A DNA stretch of 64,000 bases from SAR202 cluster bacterium (lineage in GTDB: Bacteria > Chloroflexota > Dehalococcoidia > Lucifugimonadales > GCA-2719675). Below, piece by piece: positions 17,966 to 26,849 of the stretch. Below the pieces are notes generated by a model. The model was not told the DNA's origin and did no database searches. It saw only the letters and a list, made by a program, of their open reading frames with translations. Position 1 is the stretch's first letter. Every line of letters begins with the position of its first letter. Both the position numbers and the translations under genes were made by a program. The stretch covers positions 145,872-209,871 of the forward strand of contig VFGW01000017.1 in NCBI GenBank assembly GCA_009392295.1, read 5' to 3'.

Positions 17966-19252
17966 TTACCTGAATTTCATGATTAATTTTCTACCAACCC
18001 TAATAATATTTCCACTTTTTATTGTACTAGGCTTGAAGCTGGAATCTAAGGTTGCTTCGTTTAATTTAACAGCGTTTTGGGTAATCAAGCGTTTTGCTTC
18101 ACTAGAGCTATTAGCTAGTTTGATTTCCACTAAGAATTTTTGTAAAGATATTGACTTTATATTGGGTAAGTTAGATAAATTATAGATTTTTATATCATCA
18201 GGAATCACTCTGTGTTGTACAATATTTTGGAAATTCTTTTCGGCAATTATTGCCTGATTTTTATCATGAATTTCAGTGATAATTTTTTTTGCCAATAGCT
18301 TTTTAATTTCTATTGGATTAACTGAATGGGATTTTATAGCTTGATTAATTTCCATCAAATCTTTTTGAGGTGTATCAGTTAATAGCTCCAGGTATAGAAT
18401 AATCATTGATTTCTGGCCATCAATATATATTGAATCGTTGTGAATTTCTCTGTTGGTGTCTTTATGTTCTTTGGCAAAATCAGGTATTCGCATAATTTTT
18501 GTAAACATTTCTGTAGGCGTTTCAGATAATGCGATATGGTTATTTAAGCTTTTACTCATTTTTTTAACTCCGTCAGTTCCTGGTAATATTGGTACTAACA
18601 AGCATTGTTGTTGTCTATAACCCATTATGCCTTGTAATTCCCTGCCAACTAAAAGATTGAATTTTTGATCTGTTCCACCAAATTCTATATCTGAATTGAT
18701 TTCTATAGAGTCATAAGCTTGTAATAGAGGATATAGTAACTCAGTAATTGCTATTGGTTGGTTTTCTCGAAAACGTTTTGCAAAATCATCTCGTGCTAAA
18801 AATTGAGCTACCGTGAATTTACTTGTTAATTTAATTACATCGGCCAATGTAAATTTTCCAAACCAATCACTCTGTAATCTAACTTCTGTTTGATCTTTAT
18901 TAACTATTTTGAAAAATTGAGATAAATATGTTTTAGCATTGCTTTCGACTTGTTCTTTTGTAAGCATTGGCCTGGTAGCAGATTTGCCGCTGGGATCACC
19001 TATTTGAGCAGTCCAATCTCCGACTATAACAATTACTTTATGGCCCATGTCTTGTAGTTGCCTTAATTTTCTTAAGCCTACAGCATGTCCCAAATGTAAA
19101 TCAGGGGCACTAGGATCGAAACCCATTTTGAGTCTTAGAGGAGCTTGTTTTGTATTTTCTAGAAGTTTTTGAAATTCTTTTTTGACAATTACTTCGGCTA
19201 CTCCTCTTTCAAGGAAGCTTTTTGGAGTAATAATGTTTTCTGATTTTGTCAT
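17966..19252 (-). CDS. tyrS: Tyrosyl-tRNA synthetase
   Basis: Class I synthetase charging tRNA-Tyr. The HIGH-type motif is HLGHAVGLRKL and the KMSKS loop is KKMSKSLNNHI, both intact. A C-terminal S4 RNA-binding domain spans about residues 360-425 (SSSEAKRLITQNAVKLNE). Length 428 aa is normal. It starts 10 bases after ribF on the same strand. Confidence 0.95.
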   Translation of the reverse strand: MTKSENIITPKSFLERGVAEVIVKKEFQKLLENTKQAPLRLKMGFDPSAPDLHLGHAVGLRKLRQLQDMGHKVIVIVGDWTAQIGDPSGKSATRPMLTKEQVESNAKTYLSQFFKIVNKDQTEVRLQSDWFGKFTLADVIKLTSKFTVAQFLARDDFAKRFRENQPIAITELLYPLLQAYDSIEINSDIEFGGTDQKFNLLVGRELQGIMGYRQQQCLLVPILPGTDGVKKMSKSLNNHIALSETPTEMFTKIMRIPDFAKEHKDTNREIHNDSIYIDGQKSMIILYLELLTDTPQKDLMEINQAIKSHSVNPIEIKKLLAKKIITEIHDKNQAIIAEKNFQNIVQHRVIPDDIKIYNLSNLPNIKSISLQKFLVEIKLANSSSEAKRLITQNAVKLNEATLDSSFKPSTIKSGNIIRVGRKLIMKFR

Positions 19253-19262
19253 TTTAAAAAAT

Positions 19263-20213
19263 TTAATCCTGACTGTTGTTTAAAATTTCTCTTGATTTTT
19301 CAACGTCTAATTGTATTTGATTTTTCAGATCATTAGTACTTTGAAATTTAATTTCATCTCTTAATTTCTCTATAAATTCTACAGTAATGTTTTGTGAGTA
19401 AATATTTTCTTTAAAATCCATTATATATGTTTCTATTGAATATTTTTTCTCTTTGAAGGTTGGGGCTATTCCGATTGAAGTAGAAGAAAAATATTTTTTA
19501 CCATTTATATTGGAAAATGTTGCATAAATACCATTTTTAGGCTTAATAATATCTTGATGTATTTCAATATTTGCTGTGGGATATCCTAATTGTTTGCCTC
19601 TTGAAAACCCTTTTATTATTTTCCCTGACAGTTCGAAGTTTCTATTGAGAAAATTTGATATATTATGAACTTCTCCGGAAGAAATTATTTTTTTTATAAT
19701 AGATGAACTAACAATCACATTTTTTTGCTTATAAGGAGGTATGTGAGATGTAAAAAAATTATATTTTTGACCTAAATTGTCAATTTCTTTTTTAGTTCCA
19801 TGTCTGTTTTTACCCATTGCAAAGTCATATCCTAAAACGATAGTGTGAATATTTATTGTTTTTTTTAATGTTTGAATAAATTCTTCAGCAGTTAAACTAG
19901 CAATTGAGTTGTTGAATGTTATGGGGATAACAGAATCGATATTACAATTTTTTATTAATTGAATTTTTTTTTCTATATCATATATATATTTTGGTGAAAA
20001 ACTTGAATTTAATATGGTGTTTGGGTGGTTGATAAATGTAATTACAGTAGAATGTTGTGTGGTTTTAGAGGCAATATCATTTAATTTTTCAAATAAGTGT
20101 TTATGGCCTTTGTGAACACCATCAAATACACCAATCGTAAGTATAGTTTTTTGATTGTTTGTATATTGTGATATTTGTTTTGCTAATTCTTTTGGAGAAT
20201 ATGTTGAAGTCAT
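19263..20213 (-). CDS. ribF: Bifunctional riboflavin kinase/FAD synthetase RibF
   Basis: Makes FMN and then FAD from riboflavin. The N-terminal FAD synthetase domain has GVFDGVHKGHKHLF and IVLGYDFAMGKNRHG. The C-terminal flavokinase domain has SRGKQLGYPTANIEI, the GxxxGxPTAN signature. Length 316 aa is typical. It is the first gene of the ribF-tyrS-fmt-queA minus-strand run. A 9-base inverted repeat lies about 14 bases before the ATG and may affect its expression. Confidence 0.95.
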   Translation of the reverse strand: MTSTYSPKELAKQISQYTNNQKTILTIGVFDGVHKGHKHLFEKLNDIASKTTQHSTVITFINHPNTILNSSFSPKYIYDIEKKIQLIKNCNIDSVIPITFNNSIASLTAEEFIQTLKKTINIHTIVLGYDFAMGKNRHGTKKEIDNLGQKYNFFTSHIPPYKQKNVIVSSSIIKKIISSGEVHNISNFLNRNFELSGKIIKGFSRGKQLGYPTANIEIHQDIIKPKNGIYATFSNINGKKYFSSTSIGIAPTFKEKKYSIETYIMDFKENIYSQNITVEFIEKLRDEIKFQSTNDLKNQIQLDVEKSREILNNSQD

Positions 20214-20227
20214 TTAATATAGTACGC

Positions 20228-20258
20228 TTGTGAATTTTAATTTTTTGTTAATTCACAA
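20228..20258. promoter_or_regulatory. 9-base inverted repeat in the ribF 5' leader
   Basis: TTGTGAATT (20228-20236) and AATTCACAA (20250-20258) form a perfect 9-bp inverted repeat with a 13-base loop. On the minus strand it ends about 14 bases before the ribF ATG. It could be a DNA operator or an RNA hairpin in the leader. No T-run follows, so it is not a terminator, and it does not look like an FMN riboswitch. Confidence 0.45.
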
Positions 20259-20428
20259 ATCATATTTTTACTTCTTACAGTTTAACAGAATTTTTAAATC
20301 CCGTTTAATTGGAGTGATTTTTTGTTAGTAGATAATTGAGTAGTGAATCTTATTAATATATCTGATAATTTCTTTTTTAGTTTTAGTTAGTATTATTAAA
20401 TTTATTTTAGATGAGTTGTTTATATAGA

Positions 20429-20458
20429 TTGTATGTTTGTTTTTAACAAGACTATAAT
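20429..20458 (+). promoter_or_regulatory. Candidate promoter for thrB-lysC
   Basis: TTGTAT (20429-20434), an 18-base spacer and a perfect TATAAT (20453-20458), 44 bases before the thrB ATG. Motif match only. Confidence 0.45.
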
Positions 20459-20502
20459 GTTTAAGTTAGGGAAAATATTTTAGGTTGATTGGTTTTTGAT
20501 TA

Positions 20503-21402
20503 ATGACAAGTAAAAAAATTATTGTTAAATCGCCCGCAACTGCTGCAAATTTAGGTTCTGGATTTGATTGTTTGGCAATTGCATTGGATATTTTTAATAC
20601 TGTTTCAGTAGAAATTGGGGAGCAAAATATCCAAATTAGTGGGGAAGGTGAAAATGAACTGCCTAATGATGAAACTAATCTAATTTATCGTATGATTAAA
20701 TTAGTTATGGATAAATGGGGATATGATATTCCAAGGTTAACAATTACTTGTGATAATAAAATCCCTATTTCTAGAGGCTTGGGTAGTAGTTCTTCTGCAA
20801 TTATTTCCGGATTATTGATAGGAAATGAATTAAGTGGCAGGCAACTTGTAATGAAAGAATTGCTAGATTTAGGATCAGAGGTAGAGGGCCACTCAGATAA
20901 TATAGCAGCTACACTGTATGGGGGATTTCAAATTGTGGTTCAAGATAAAAAATTGAATTCTAATGTGGTAATTCCAAAGGATTTGACGGCTGTTTTATAT
21001 ATTCCCAAAGAACGTATTTCAACTGATGAAGCTAGATCTGTTTTGCCTGATTCACTTGGATATTCAGATGTGATTTATAACCTTGGTCGGGTTGCTTTAT
21101 TGATCAATGCATTTAATTCGGGAAATTTAAACGATTTAAAAATTGCAACTGAAGATAAATTACACCAAAAATATCGACAAACGATTTTCCCGTCGATGAG
21201 ACTAATTATTGATTCTGCAATAAACGCTGGTGCATATGGTGCATTTTTGTCAGGTTCCGGGTCTACTATTTTTGCTTTATGTAAGGGTAAAGAGATGACA
21301 ATTGCGTACGAAATGTTAGATGCAGCTTCTAAGGTAGGAATATTAGGAGATACTCTGGTTACTAAACCATCTTTGATTGGTTCAACGATTGATATATTAT
21401 AG
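20503..21402 (+). CDS. thrB: Homoserine kinase
   Basis: GHMP-family kinase that phosphorylates homoserine in threonine synthesis. The opening SPATAANLGSGFDCLAIAL and the ATP loop PISRGLGSSSSAI are diagnostic. GAFLSGSGSTIFAL is the third GHMP motif. Length 299 aa is normal. lysC follows 27 bases downstream, so two aspartate-family enzymes are probably co-transcribed. A good -10/-35 pair lies upstream. Confidence 0.95.
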   Translation: MTSKKIIVKSPATAANLGSGFDCLAIALDIFNTVSVEIGEQNIQISGEGENELPNDETNLIYRMIKLVMDKWGYDIPRLTITCDNKIPISRGLGSSSSAIISGLLIGNELSGRQLVMKELLDLGSEVEGHSDNIAATLYGGFQIVVQDKKLNSNVVIPKDLTAVLYIPKERISTDEARSVLPDSLGYSDVIYNLGRVALLINAFNSGNLNDLKIATEDKLHQKYRQTIFPSMRLIIDSAINAGAYGAFLSGSGSTIFALCKGKEMTIAYEMLDAASKVGILGDTLVTKPSLIGSTIDIL

Positions 21403-21429
21403 TAATAATGTTTTATTTGAGGTAGATTT

Positions 21430-22656
21430 GTGTCTTTAATTGTACAAAAATATGGTGGAAGTTCTTTGAAAACACCCAATGATATTCAAAGGGTTGCTAA
21501 TAGGATATTAAAGAAAAAAAATGAAGGTAATGATTTAATTGTTACTGTTTCTGCTATGGGTGATACTACAGATGATCTCTTAGATTTAGCAAATCAAGTT
21601 GCTGATCGTCCAAATCCTAGAGATTTAGATGTGTTGTTGTCTACTGGTGAATTAGTTAGTTGTTCTTTACTTGCAATTGCATTGAATAATTTGGGTGTAG
21701 ATGCTGTTAGTTTGAGTGGTTTTCAAGCTGGAGTGATGACAGATGATACACATGGTAGAGCACGTATTACTAATGTTGTTTCTGATAGAATTGAAAAAGA
21801 AATTTCAAACGGCAGAGTAGTTGTGGTGGCTGGGTTTCAAGGTATTACTGAAAATTTTGATATTACAACTTTAGGTAGACAGTCATCTGATATTACAGCA
21901 GTTGCAATGGCTGCTAGTCTTGGTGCTTCATTTTGCGAGATTTATTCAGACGTTGATGGTATTTATACTGCTGATCCAAGGCTTGTCACTACTGCTGTAA
22001 AATTAGATAATATAGGTTATGATGAAATGCTTGAACTTGCAAGTTATGGTGCTAAAATGGCACCTAGATCAATAGAGATGGGAATGAACCATCAGGTTCG
22101 AATAGTTGTTGCGTCTACATTTAATGAAAATAAAGGAACTTTGATTACAAAGGAATCTGAATTGGGAAATAATATAGGTGAAATTCAAAATAAAGTTCGA
22201 GGTATTGCTTCGGATACTAATGTAGCTAAGGTTTCCGTTTTGGGCTTAGAGCCTGGATTTACTACATCTGCTGAACTTTTTGAGAAATTAGCACAAGCTG
22301 ATATTAGTGTTGATGTAATTGTTCAAAATACTGGAGGCGCAGGCAAATCAGATATTACATTTACTGTTAAAAGAACAGATTTATATAAATCCTTAGATAT
22401 TGTGAATCAAGTGAAAGAAAGTATTGGTGCTGAGAAAATTCTAAGTTCTAGTAATGTTGCAAAAGTTACTATAGTAGGTGCTGGAATGCAAGATGCTCCA
22501 GGATATGCGGCAAAAATGTTTCGGGCAATTTCTGATCAAGGGATTAACATTGAAACGATTACTACTTCGGAAATAAGGATTACTTGCATTATTGATGAAT
22601 CTAGATTAAAAGATGCAGTTAAAGCGTTACATTCTACATTTGAGTTAGAGAAATAA
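21430..22656 (+). CDS. lysC: Aspartate kinase
   Basis: First enzyme of the aspartate family, phosphorylating aspartate. The start is GTG, preceded by a GAGGT site. The catalytic domain opens with VQKYGGSSLKTPNDIQRVA and contains TLGRQSSDITAVAMA. Two C-terminal ACT domains (about residues 260-405) suggest feedback control by lysine and/or threonine. It pairs with thrB upstream; lysA elsewhere in the window is in the same pathway. The stop is two bases from the convergent ccdA-like stop. Confidence 0.95.
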   Translation: MSLIVQKYGGSSLKTPNDIQRVANRILKKKNEGNDLIVTVSAMGDTTDDLLDLANQVADRPNPRDLDVLLSTGELVSCSLLAIALNNLGVDAVSLSGFQAGVMTDDTHGRARITNVVSDRIEKEISNGRVVVVAGFQGITENFDITTLGRQSSDITAVAMAASLGASFCEIYSDVDGIYTADPRLVTTAVKLDNIGYDEMLELASYGAKMAPRSIEMGMNHQVRIVVASTFNENKGTLITKESELGNNIGEIQNKVRGIASDTNVAKVSVLGLEPGFTTSAELFEKLAQADISVDVIVQNTGGAGKSDITFTVKRTDLYKSLDIVNQVKESIGAEKILSSSNVAKVTIVGAGMQDAPGYAAKMFRAISDQGINIETITTSEIRITCIIDESRLKDAVKALHSTFELEK

Positions 22657-22658
22657 TT

Positions 22659-23369
22659 TTAGGGTATTTGTAGTAGTGATGATCCTTTTCCTATAATCCA
22701 GTAATGTATTAGGTATGCACCTGCTAAAATCATTGACAATTTCCCCAATATTTCTACGTGTTTCATAAATTTATTAATGGTAACTGAAACAGCTTCTTTA
22801 AAAAATATTGTTCCTAAGCTGGTAAGAATTAATACTGTTCCCATTCCAAGTCCATAAGCTATTGATCCTATAACAGTTTCTATGATTTTTCCTGAACTCA
22901 AAGATGTTCCAGCTATTAATCCTACAGCGACCAAAAATAGAGGTAGAGCACAACTTAAAGAAGCAATTCCATATCCTATACCAAATATATACATATTCCG
23001 TATACTTTGAGCGTTTCCGATGTTAATTTTGCTGGCACTTTGAATATATATGTTCGATTTAGTGATTAATAACCAAATTCCAAGTCCACATATTAATAAT
23101 CCCGTTAGGAGTCCAAAAAGTGGTAAGAATTTACCTATGAAATAGCCCCCGGCTACTAATATGATCCCAACAAAAGAAAAAAGGGTTACGAATCCGAGGG
23201 TTGATAACAAACCAAAAGAGATTCCATTCAGTGTTAAAGAAACTAAATTTTCTCCGGATTTATAAGTACCTAAGTGAAAACCTATATATGCTGGTAGCAT
23301 TGCAGCTCCACATGGGTTGAAGGCTGCAGCTATTCCAGAGAAAAATGCAAATATTAATGGTATATCCAT
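22659..23369 (-). CDS. CcdA/DsbD-type membrane thiol transporter
   Basis: Polytopic protein of 236 aa with about six membrane segments. It moves reducing equivalents from cytoplasmic thioredoxin across the membrane. The two functional cysteines are visible in AFNPCGAAMLPAY (first segment) and SLSCALPLFL. It likely supplies electrons to the TlpA-like and other thioredoxin-fold lipoproteins in this window. It is encoded alone on the minus strand between lysC and ilvD, divergent from ilvD. Confidence 0.85.
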   Translation of the reverse strand: MDIPLIFAFFSGIAAAFNPCGAAMLPAYIGFHLGTYKSGENLVSLTLNGISFGLLSTLGFVTLFSFVGIILVAGGYFIGKFLPLFGLLTGLLICGLGIWLLITKSNIYIQSASKINIGNAQSIRNMYIFGIGYGIASLSCALPLFLVAVGLIAGTSLSSGKIIETVIGSIAYGLGMGTVLILTSLGTIFFKEAVSVTINKFMKHVEILGKLSMILAGAYLIHYWIIGKGSSLLQIP

Positions 23370-23497
23370 GTTTTTTTGTCTATTAAGAGTAACTTTGATA
23401 TTAGTTTTTAAATTTAGTATTCAGTTATAATATATTACTATAGAATAACTGATAATATATGCAAATATTTATTAAAATTTTTTGGAGTTAGATACCA

Positions 23498-25180
23498 ATG
23501 AGTCAAAAGCACTTAAATTTAAAAAAGAAAAGTAGTGTTGTTTCAGAAGGCCCAAATAGAGCACCTGCTCGCTCAATGTTAAGAGCTGTTGGTTTAAAAG
23601 ATGAAGATATGAGTAAACCTTTTGTGGCTGTTGCTAATCTTTCTAGTGATGTTACTCCTTGTAATGTTCATTTAGATAGATTAGCTAAAAAAGTGAAATC
23701 AGGTTTGAAAGATGAAAATTCTGTACCTTTTTTATTTGGGACAATTACAATTAGTGATGGAATTTCTATGGGTACTGAAGGAATGAAAGCATCATTGGTT
23801 AGTAGGGAAGTAATTGCTGATTCTATTGAAACAGTTTGTTTTGGCGAAAGTATGGATGGACTTGTTGTTGTTGCTGCTTGCGATAAGAATATGCCAGCTG
23901 CGGTAATGTCAATGGCAAGATTGAATATTCCCTCAGTTTTTGTTTATGGAGGAGCTATTTTACCAGGTAATTTTAAAGGTAAAGATATTAATATTCAGGA
24001 TATGTATGAGGCAGTAGGTGCGTATTCCCAGGGAAGTTTATCTTTAGATGATTTAATAGGAATGGAAAAAGTTGCTTGTCCGGGTGAAGGAGCATGTTCT
24101 GGAATGTTTACAGCTAATACTATGTCCACAGCAATTGAAGCTTTAGGGATGTCATTGCCTGGCGCTGCTTCTATTCCTGCAGTTGATCCAAGAAATGAAG
24201 AAGTTGCATATCAAGTAGGCCAAACAATGTACCATTTGCTTAAAGAAGATATTAAACCAAGAGATATTATGACTAAAGATTCTTTTGAGAATGCAATTAA
24301 AGTAGTTCTATCTATGGGGGGGTCTACAAATTCTGTATTACACCTGTTGGCTATTGCTCATGAGGCAAAAGTCAAAATTACAATTGACGATTTCGATAGG
24401 TTAAGTAGGAGTACTCCATATATAACTGATTTGAGACCAGGCGGAAGATATGTTATGTCAGATGTGGATCGAATTGGAGGAGTTAAAGTATTAATGAAAG
24501 AATTACTTAGCTCTGGCATACTCAAAGGTGATGTGATGACTATTACCGGTAAAACTTTAGAGGAAAATCTTAAAGATGTTCAAACAAAGCCTGATGGTAA
24601 GGTGATTTATAATGTTTCTTCCCCTCGTAGCAATACTGGCGGGCTGGTTATTTTGAAAGGAAATTTAGCTCCTGAAGGTGCTGTAATGAAAGTTGCAGGA
24701 ACAAAACATCTTAACCATTCTGGGCCTGCCAAAGTATTTGATGGCGAAAGGAAAGCATTTGAAGCTGTTACTTCTGGAAAAATACAATCTGGAGATGTTT
24801 TAGTTTTACGTAATGAAGGGCCAAAAGGAGGACCTGGAATGCAAGAAATGCTTGCCGTAACAGGTGCAATCATGGGTCAAGGATTGGGAGATAGTGTTTT
24901 ATTAATGACAGATGGCCGATTTTCCGGAGCTACATATGGACCAATGATTGGTCATGTTGCCCCAGAATCAGCTGTAGGAGGTCCTATAGGTTTAGTTCAG
25001 GATGGCGATATCATAAACATGGATGTTGAAAGCAGGTCTCTTAACGTGGATATCTCGGAGGATGAAATGCAAGAAAGGAAAAAAGCTTGGGAACCACCTG
25101 TGTCTAAGTACAAAAGAGGAGTTTTAGCAAAATATGCTAAGTTAGTTGGTTCTGCTTCCAAGGGTGCAGTTACAAGTTAA
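23498..25180 (+). CDS. ilvD: Dihydroxy-acid dehydratase
   Basis: Fe-S dehydratase forming 2-oxo acids in valine, isoleucine and leucine synthesis. Cluster cysteines appear as C55 (TPCNVH), C128 (ACDKNMP) and C200 ([10 protein letters not shown]). The C-terminal signature [20 protein letters not shown] is present. At 560 aa it has standard length. The ATG follows TTGGAG. Its TAA overlaps the convergent HesB-like stop in a shared TTAA. leuB further along belongs to the leucine branch. Confidence 0.95.
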   Translation: MSQKHLNLKKKSSVVSEGPNRAPARSMLRAVGLKDEDMSKPFVAVANLSSDVTPCNVHLDRLAKKVKSGLKDENSVPFLFGTITISDGISMGTEGMKASLVSREVIADSIETVCFGESMDGLVVVAACDKNMPAAVMSMARLNIPSVFVYGGAILPGNFKGKDINIQDMYEAVGAYSQGSLSLDDLIGMEKVACPGEGACSGMFTANTMSTAIEALGMSLPGAASIPAVDPRNEEVAYQVGQTMYHLLKEDIKPRDIMTKDSFENAIKVVLSMGGSTNSVLHLLAIAHEAKVKITIDDFDRLSRSTPYITDLRPGGRYVMSDVDRIGGVKVLMKELLSSGILKGDVMTITGKTLEENLKDVQTKPDGKVIYNVSSPRSNTGGLVILKGNLAPEGAVMKVAGTKHLNHSGPAKVFDGERKAFEAVTSGKIQSGDVLVLRNEGPKGGPGMQEMLAVTGAIMGQGLGDSVLLMTDGRFSGATYGPMIGHVAPESAVGGPIGLVQDGDIINMDVESRSLNVDISEDEMQERKKAWEPPVSKYKRGVLAKYAKLVGSASKGAVTS

Positions 25181-25458
25181 TATACATCCAAGGTGAATCC
25201 ACGGCCTTGTGGAGTTTCTTTAAAATCGAAAGTTGATTTTGTTAATTCTTTTGCTAATTCTTTATCTACTAGTAGGTTACATGCATTTTCTCCAAAAATT
25301 AAGTCGCTGGTTAATTTTTTGTCTTTTACTATTCCGAAGTCCCCAGGTCCAGTCCATAAAGGTTTTATAGCTAGTCTATAATATAAGCCTTTATCTAAAG
25401 GTGATTTTTTTAGCATTTTTTCCAGTTCGTTTATGGCAACTTGGCTGATTTTCAGCAT
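25177..25458 (-). CDS. HesB/IscA-like protein lacking the cluster cysteines
   Basis: Small protein of 93 aa with the length and layout of A-type Fe-S carriers ([30 protein letters not shown]). The three cysteines that bind the cluster in IscA/ErpA are missing: the CGCG region reads PQGRGF and the first site reads LWTGPGD. The only cysteine is in ACNLL. It therefore cannot carry a cluster in the usual way. It follows the MetE-type gene after 6 bases and overlaps the ilvD stop by 4 bases. Role unknown. Confidence 0.6.
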   Translation of the reverse strand: MLKISQVAINELEKMLKKSPLDKGLYYRLAIKPLWTGPGDFGIVKDKKLTSDLIFGENACNLLVDKELAKELTKSTFDFKETPQGRGFTLDVY

Positions 25459-25464
25459 TATTTT

Positions 25465-26478
25465 TTATCCTTTAATGAGTTGAGAGCCTTTTACTAAGGC
25501 TTCTAATTTTAATTTAGTGATCCATCTAGGTAATTGTGAAAATCCACAATCGGGGTTTAAGAGGAGTTTTTCTGGAGGTCCAAATTTTAATATTTCCTCA
25601 ATTTTATTGGCAACATTTTCAGGAGTTTCTATATAGAATGATTTTACATCAATTACTCCGGCACTTAATTCAGTTTCAGGAGACAATTCTTGCCATATTT
25701 CGACTTCTTTAAGTTCTCTATTTGCAAATTCTAAAACTAATTGATTTGTATTTGCGTTATTTAAATTTGGAAACATCCATTTATAAGTGCGGTTTCCTCG
25801 AGGTCTACTTGATAGGTTTCCGAAGCAAATATGGAGTGCAATTTTTGCATGGACATCTTTTACTGTTTCATTGAACAATTTGATCCATTCGTCTAATTCT
25901 CCAGGTACTATTGCAAATGAAGGTTCATCGATTTGTATAAAATCCGCACCATTTTTAACTAATTCTTTTAGTTCTGAATTAATAATTTTTGAGAATTCCC
26001 AGGCTAAATCAAGCCTTTTTTTGTATATTTGATCTGGCCGGATATGAATGGTTAATGTTAATGGACCCGGACAAGTAACTTTTATTGGTTTATGTGTATT
26101 TTTTTTTGTATATAAGAATTCTTCAGTAATTCCTAATCCATTTGGTAGAGTGATTTTTTCTTTGCAAATATATCTAATATGAGAATCATATGATTTTAGG
26201 CCTGTTTTTCTTAGAGGTTCACGAATTTCAAGTCCTGTCATTTTTTTATAAAAACTTTGTATGAAATTATTGCGGCGCATTTCTCCATCGGTGATTATAT
26301 CAATACCTGCTCTAGTTTGATCAAGAATTGCTATATCAACAGCATCATCATATGTTTCTTTGATGTCTGTAATGCCATAATTTCCAGAATTAATTTCATT
26401 AATTGCTGACCACATCCAACTAGGATTTGCATGACTTCCAACAACAGTAGTTGGGATAATTGAACGGATTTTTTTCAT
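25465..26478 (-). CDS. MetE C-terminal-type (cobalamin-independent methionine synthase-like) protein
   Basis: A 337-aa protein corresponding to the catalytic half of MetE, a UROD/MetE-like barrel. The zinc ligands are visible: H216 and C218 (LHICFGN), E250 and C311 (NPDCGFSQ), with D184 in QIDEPSF near the substrate. The N-terminal MetE half that binds folate is absent, so the methyl donor may differ. Similar short proteins include archaeal core MetE and epoxyalkane:coenzyme M transferases. It is followed closely by the HesB-like gene. Confidence 0.75.
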   Translation of the reverse strand: MKKIRSIIPTTVVGSHANPSWMWSAINEINSGNYGITDIKETYDDAVDIAILDQTRAGIDIITDGEMRRNNFIQSFYKKMTGLEIREPLRKTGLKSYDSHIRYICKEKITLPNGLGITEEFLYTKKNTHKPIKVTCPGPLTLTIHIRPDQIYKKRLDLAWEFSKIINSELKELVKNGADFIQIDEPSFAIVPGELDEWIKLFNETVKDVHAKIALHICFGNLSSRPRGNRTYKWMFPNLNNANTNQLVLEFANRELKEVEIWQELSPETELSAGVIDVKSFYIETPENVANKIEEILKFGPPEKLLLNPDCGFSQLPRWITKLKLEALVKGSQLIKG

Positions 26479-26592
26479 GTTTGTACTTAGTGATTATTCT
26501 TTAAAATCAATGAGTTTAATTATCAAATTTTAACCTTTATATTAAAATAGGTCTACTTATTGAATCAATTATATTATTAATTGAAAATTTAA

Positions 26593-26620
26593 TTGATTAT
26601 GCTTGATAAGATGGTAAAAT
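26593..26620 (+). promoter_or_regulatory. Candidate promoter for the 59-aa Tat-signal gene
   Basis: TTGATT (26593-26598), a 16-base spacer and TAAAAT (26615-26620) with TG in the extended -10 position. It lies about 30 bases before the ATG at 26651. Motif match only. Confidence 0.45.
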
Positions 26621-26650
26621 TATTGATGATATCTTTTTGGGGAGATTTAA

Positions 26651-26830
26651 ATGTTAAAAGATTTTCGACATAATGAAATACAAACTCGAAGAGCATTTTT
26701 AAAAACGATTTTGTTAAGTTTGGCTGGTACTTTATTCTTTGTGTCAGCTGCTAAACGTTTATTAAAATCAAAATCTAGTCAGCCTGTTTTTTTGAAAGAT
26801 TCAATTTTCAAACCAGCTTCTAAAAAATAA
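26651..26830 (+). CDS. Small Tat-signal protein (59 aa)
   Basis: This ORF is one residue short of the ORF-track cutoff. ATG at 26651 is preceded by GGGGAG at good spacing and by a plausible promoter. The protein has a twin-arginine motif (TRRAFLKT), one hydrophobic segment (about residues 19-34) and a basic tail ending in KPASKK. This layout fits a small membrane-anchored protein inserted by the Tat route. Similar small proteins are often annotated only as twin-arginine signal proteins. It ends 19 bases from the convergent thioredoxin lipoprotein. Function unknown. Confidence 0.55.
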   Translation: MLKDFRHNEIQTRRAFLKTILLSLAGTLFFVSAAKRLLKSKSSQPVFLKDSIFKPASKK

Positions 26831-26849
26831 TTTTTTACTATGAGATATA

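Noticed and set aside
20214-20502. FMN riboswitch upstream of ribF
   Set aside because: Only one simple hairpin is present; none of the conserved multi-helix RFN sequence blocks are seen.
21430-22656. Lysine riboswitch before lysC or leader peptide before thrB
   Set aside because: The thrB-lysC gap is 27 bases and the thrB leader shows no run of Thr/Ile codons or attenuator hairpin.
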